A stretch of DNA of 64,000 nucleotides from RHLJ01 sp048058975 (lineage in GTDB: Bacteria; Bacteroidota; Rhodothermia; Balneolales; Balneolaceae), in contig JBLLNP010000011.1 in assembly GCA_048058975.1 (NCBI GenBank), positions 6,413 through 70,412 of the forward strand. Direction: 5' to 3'. The position numbers and the translations under genes are program-made. Shown one piece after another: positions 63,794-64,000 of the stretch. The notes under the pieces were generated by a model. It was not told the DNA's origin and made no database searches. It saw only the letters and a program-made list of their open reading frames with translations. The number at the start of each line of letters is the position of its first letter. Position 1 is the stretch's first letter.

Positions 63794-64000
63794 ATGGCAG
63801 ATTCCAATAATTCGAAGAATGGCACTAGCTTTATTGAATCGCTGGTTCCGAATAGCTTTTTCACGGTAATTAAAGAAGAAAGAATATTCATTGGTCTGAT
63901 TGGGCTATTCTTTTTTATTGCAGGTATCAGTTTCCCTTATGCTCAGGCTGCCATGTGGGTTGGGTTCTTTTTTGCGGGATACTCAGCCATAGCCAACGAT
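63794..64000 (+). CDS. N-terminal part of a membrane protein, 3'-truncated
   Basis: The ATG at 63794 opens a frame of 69 codons to the end of the window, too late to be seen as a full gene. After a polar 30-residue leader come two hydrophobic helices (IFIGLIGLFFFIAGISF, AAMWVGFFFAGYSAIAND). The GYSAIAND ending resembles the start of PiT-type phosphate transporter-like proteins, but the fragment is too short to be sure. Confidence 0.65.
   Translation, partial: MADSNNSKNGTSFIESLVPNSFFTVIKEERIFIGLIGLFFFIAGISFPYAQAAMWVGFFFAGYSAIAND

Overview
The window looks like a chromosomal segment of a marine or halophilic Balneolaceae/Bacteroidota-type bacterium. Evidence: moderate-to-low GC coding sequence, a DEDDh-exonuclease-DnaE fusion, DUF5916 and LVIVD secreted proteins, a split YeeE/YedE transporter with an MBL-rhodanese protein, and an ArsR-DUF6428 arsenic locus. 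Genus is not assignable from sequence alone. Most genes are vertically typical housekeeping or envelope genes. There is no phage, insertion sequence, CRISPR array, rRNA or tRNA.

Layout. 1-4.5 kb: end of an unrecognised protein, a CoA-transferase/hydrolase, a small outer-membrane barrel gene broken by a one-base frameshift, and an acyltransferase-like membrane protein. 4.5-13.5 kb: a leftward locus of two paralogous ABC-2 permeases, their ATPase, a NEW3-type membrane-anchored protein and a PDZ protein, divergent from a histidine kinase/response regulator pair. 13.5-19.4 kb: an UMF1-type MFS protein, two PH-domain membrane proteins (YdbS/YdbT type), then arsenic genes (arsN2-like, arsR, DUF6428, arsC) facing a ZIP metal transporter. 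19.5-23.4 kb: an unknown protein and a secreted beta-propeller pair, one carrying five Met-x-His repeats. 23.6-31 kb: glycine decarboxylase gcvP, DUF302, an M20 peptidase and an S9 peptidase. 31-34.5 kb: a leftward HAD phosphatase, APH-like kinase and glutamine-synthetase-like gene, the last frameshifted. 34.6-37.6 kb: OsmC, an LpxH-like phosphoesterase with a glycosyltransferase, and DinB. 37.7-41.7 kb: a GntR/UTRA regulator divergent from a sulfur operon (YeeE/YedE halves, MBL-rhodanese, TauE/SafE). 41.9-51.3 kb: an APC permease, a DUF5916 protein, a GNAT, an unknown small protein, tag and ppc, separated by repeat-rich spacers. 51.4-54.3 kb: ilvE, a RelE-type toxin-antitoxin pair, crcB and a hydroxyacid dehydrogenase. 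54.5-56.3 kb: umuC and a umuD-like gene. 56.5-64 kb: a lipoprotein, dnaE, trxA, an RsbW-like kinase and the start of a membrane protein.

How genes work together. The two-component system probably responds to an envelope signal and may control the divergent ABC/NEW3/PDZ locus. ArsR probably controls itself and the DUF6428-arsC genes through two nearly identical 16-bp palindromes that abut the start codons. GntR/UTRA probably controls the sulfur operon through a 24-bp near-palindrome in the shared intergenic region.

The most unusual observations: (1) the UmuD-like protein lacks both residues of the Ser/Lys self-cleavage dyad and the usual cleavage-site Cys, while its UmuC partner keeps its catalytic motifs; (2) two genes are broken by apparent single-base losses in short homopolymers, so assembly error must be excluded; (3) palindromic operators precede the ars, ZIP, sulfur and umu genes; (4) intergenic space holds at least three families of hairpin-forming dispersed repeats, one with 10-bp terminal inverted repeats.
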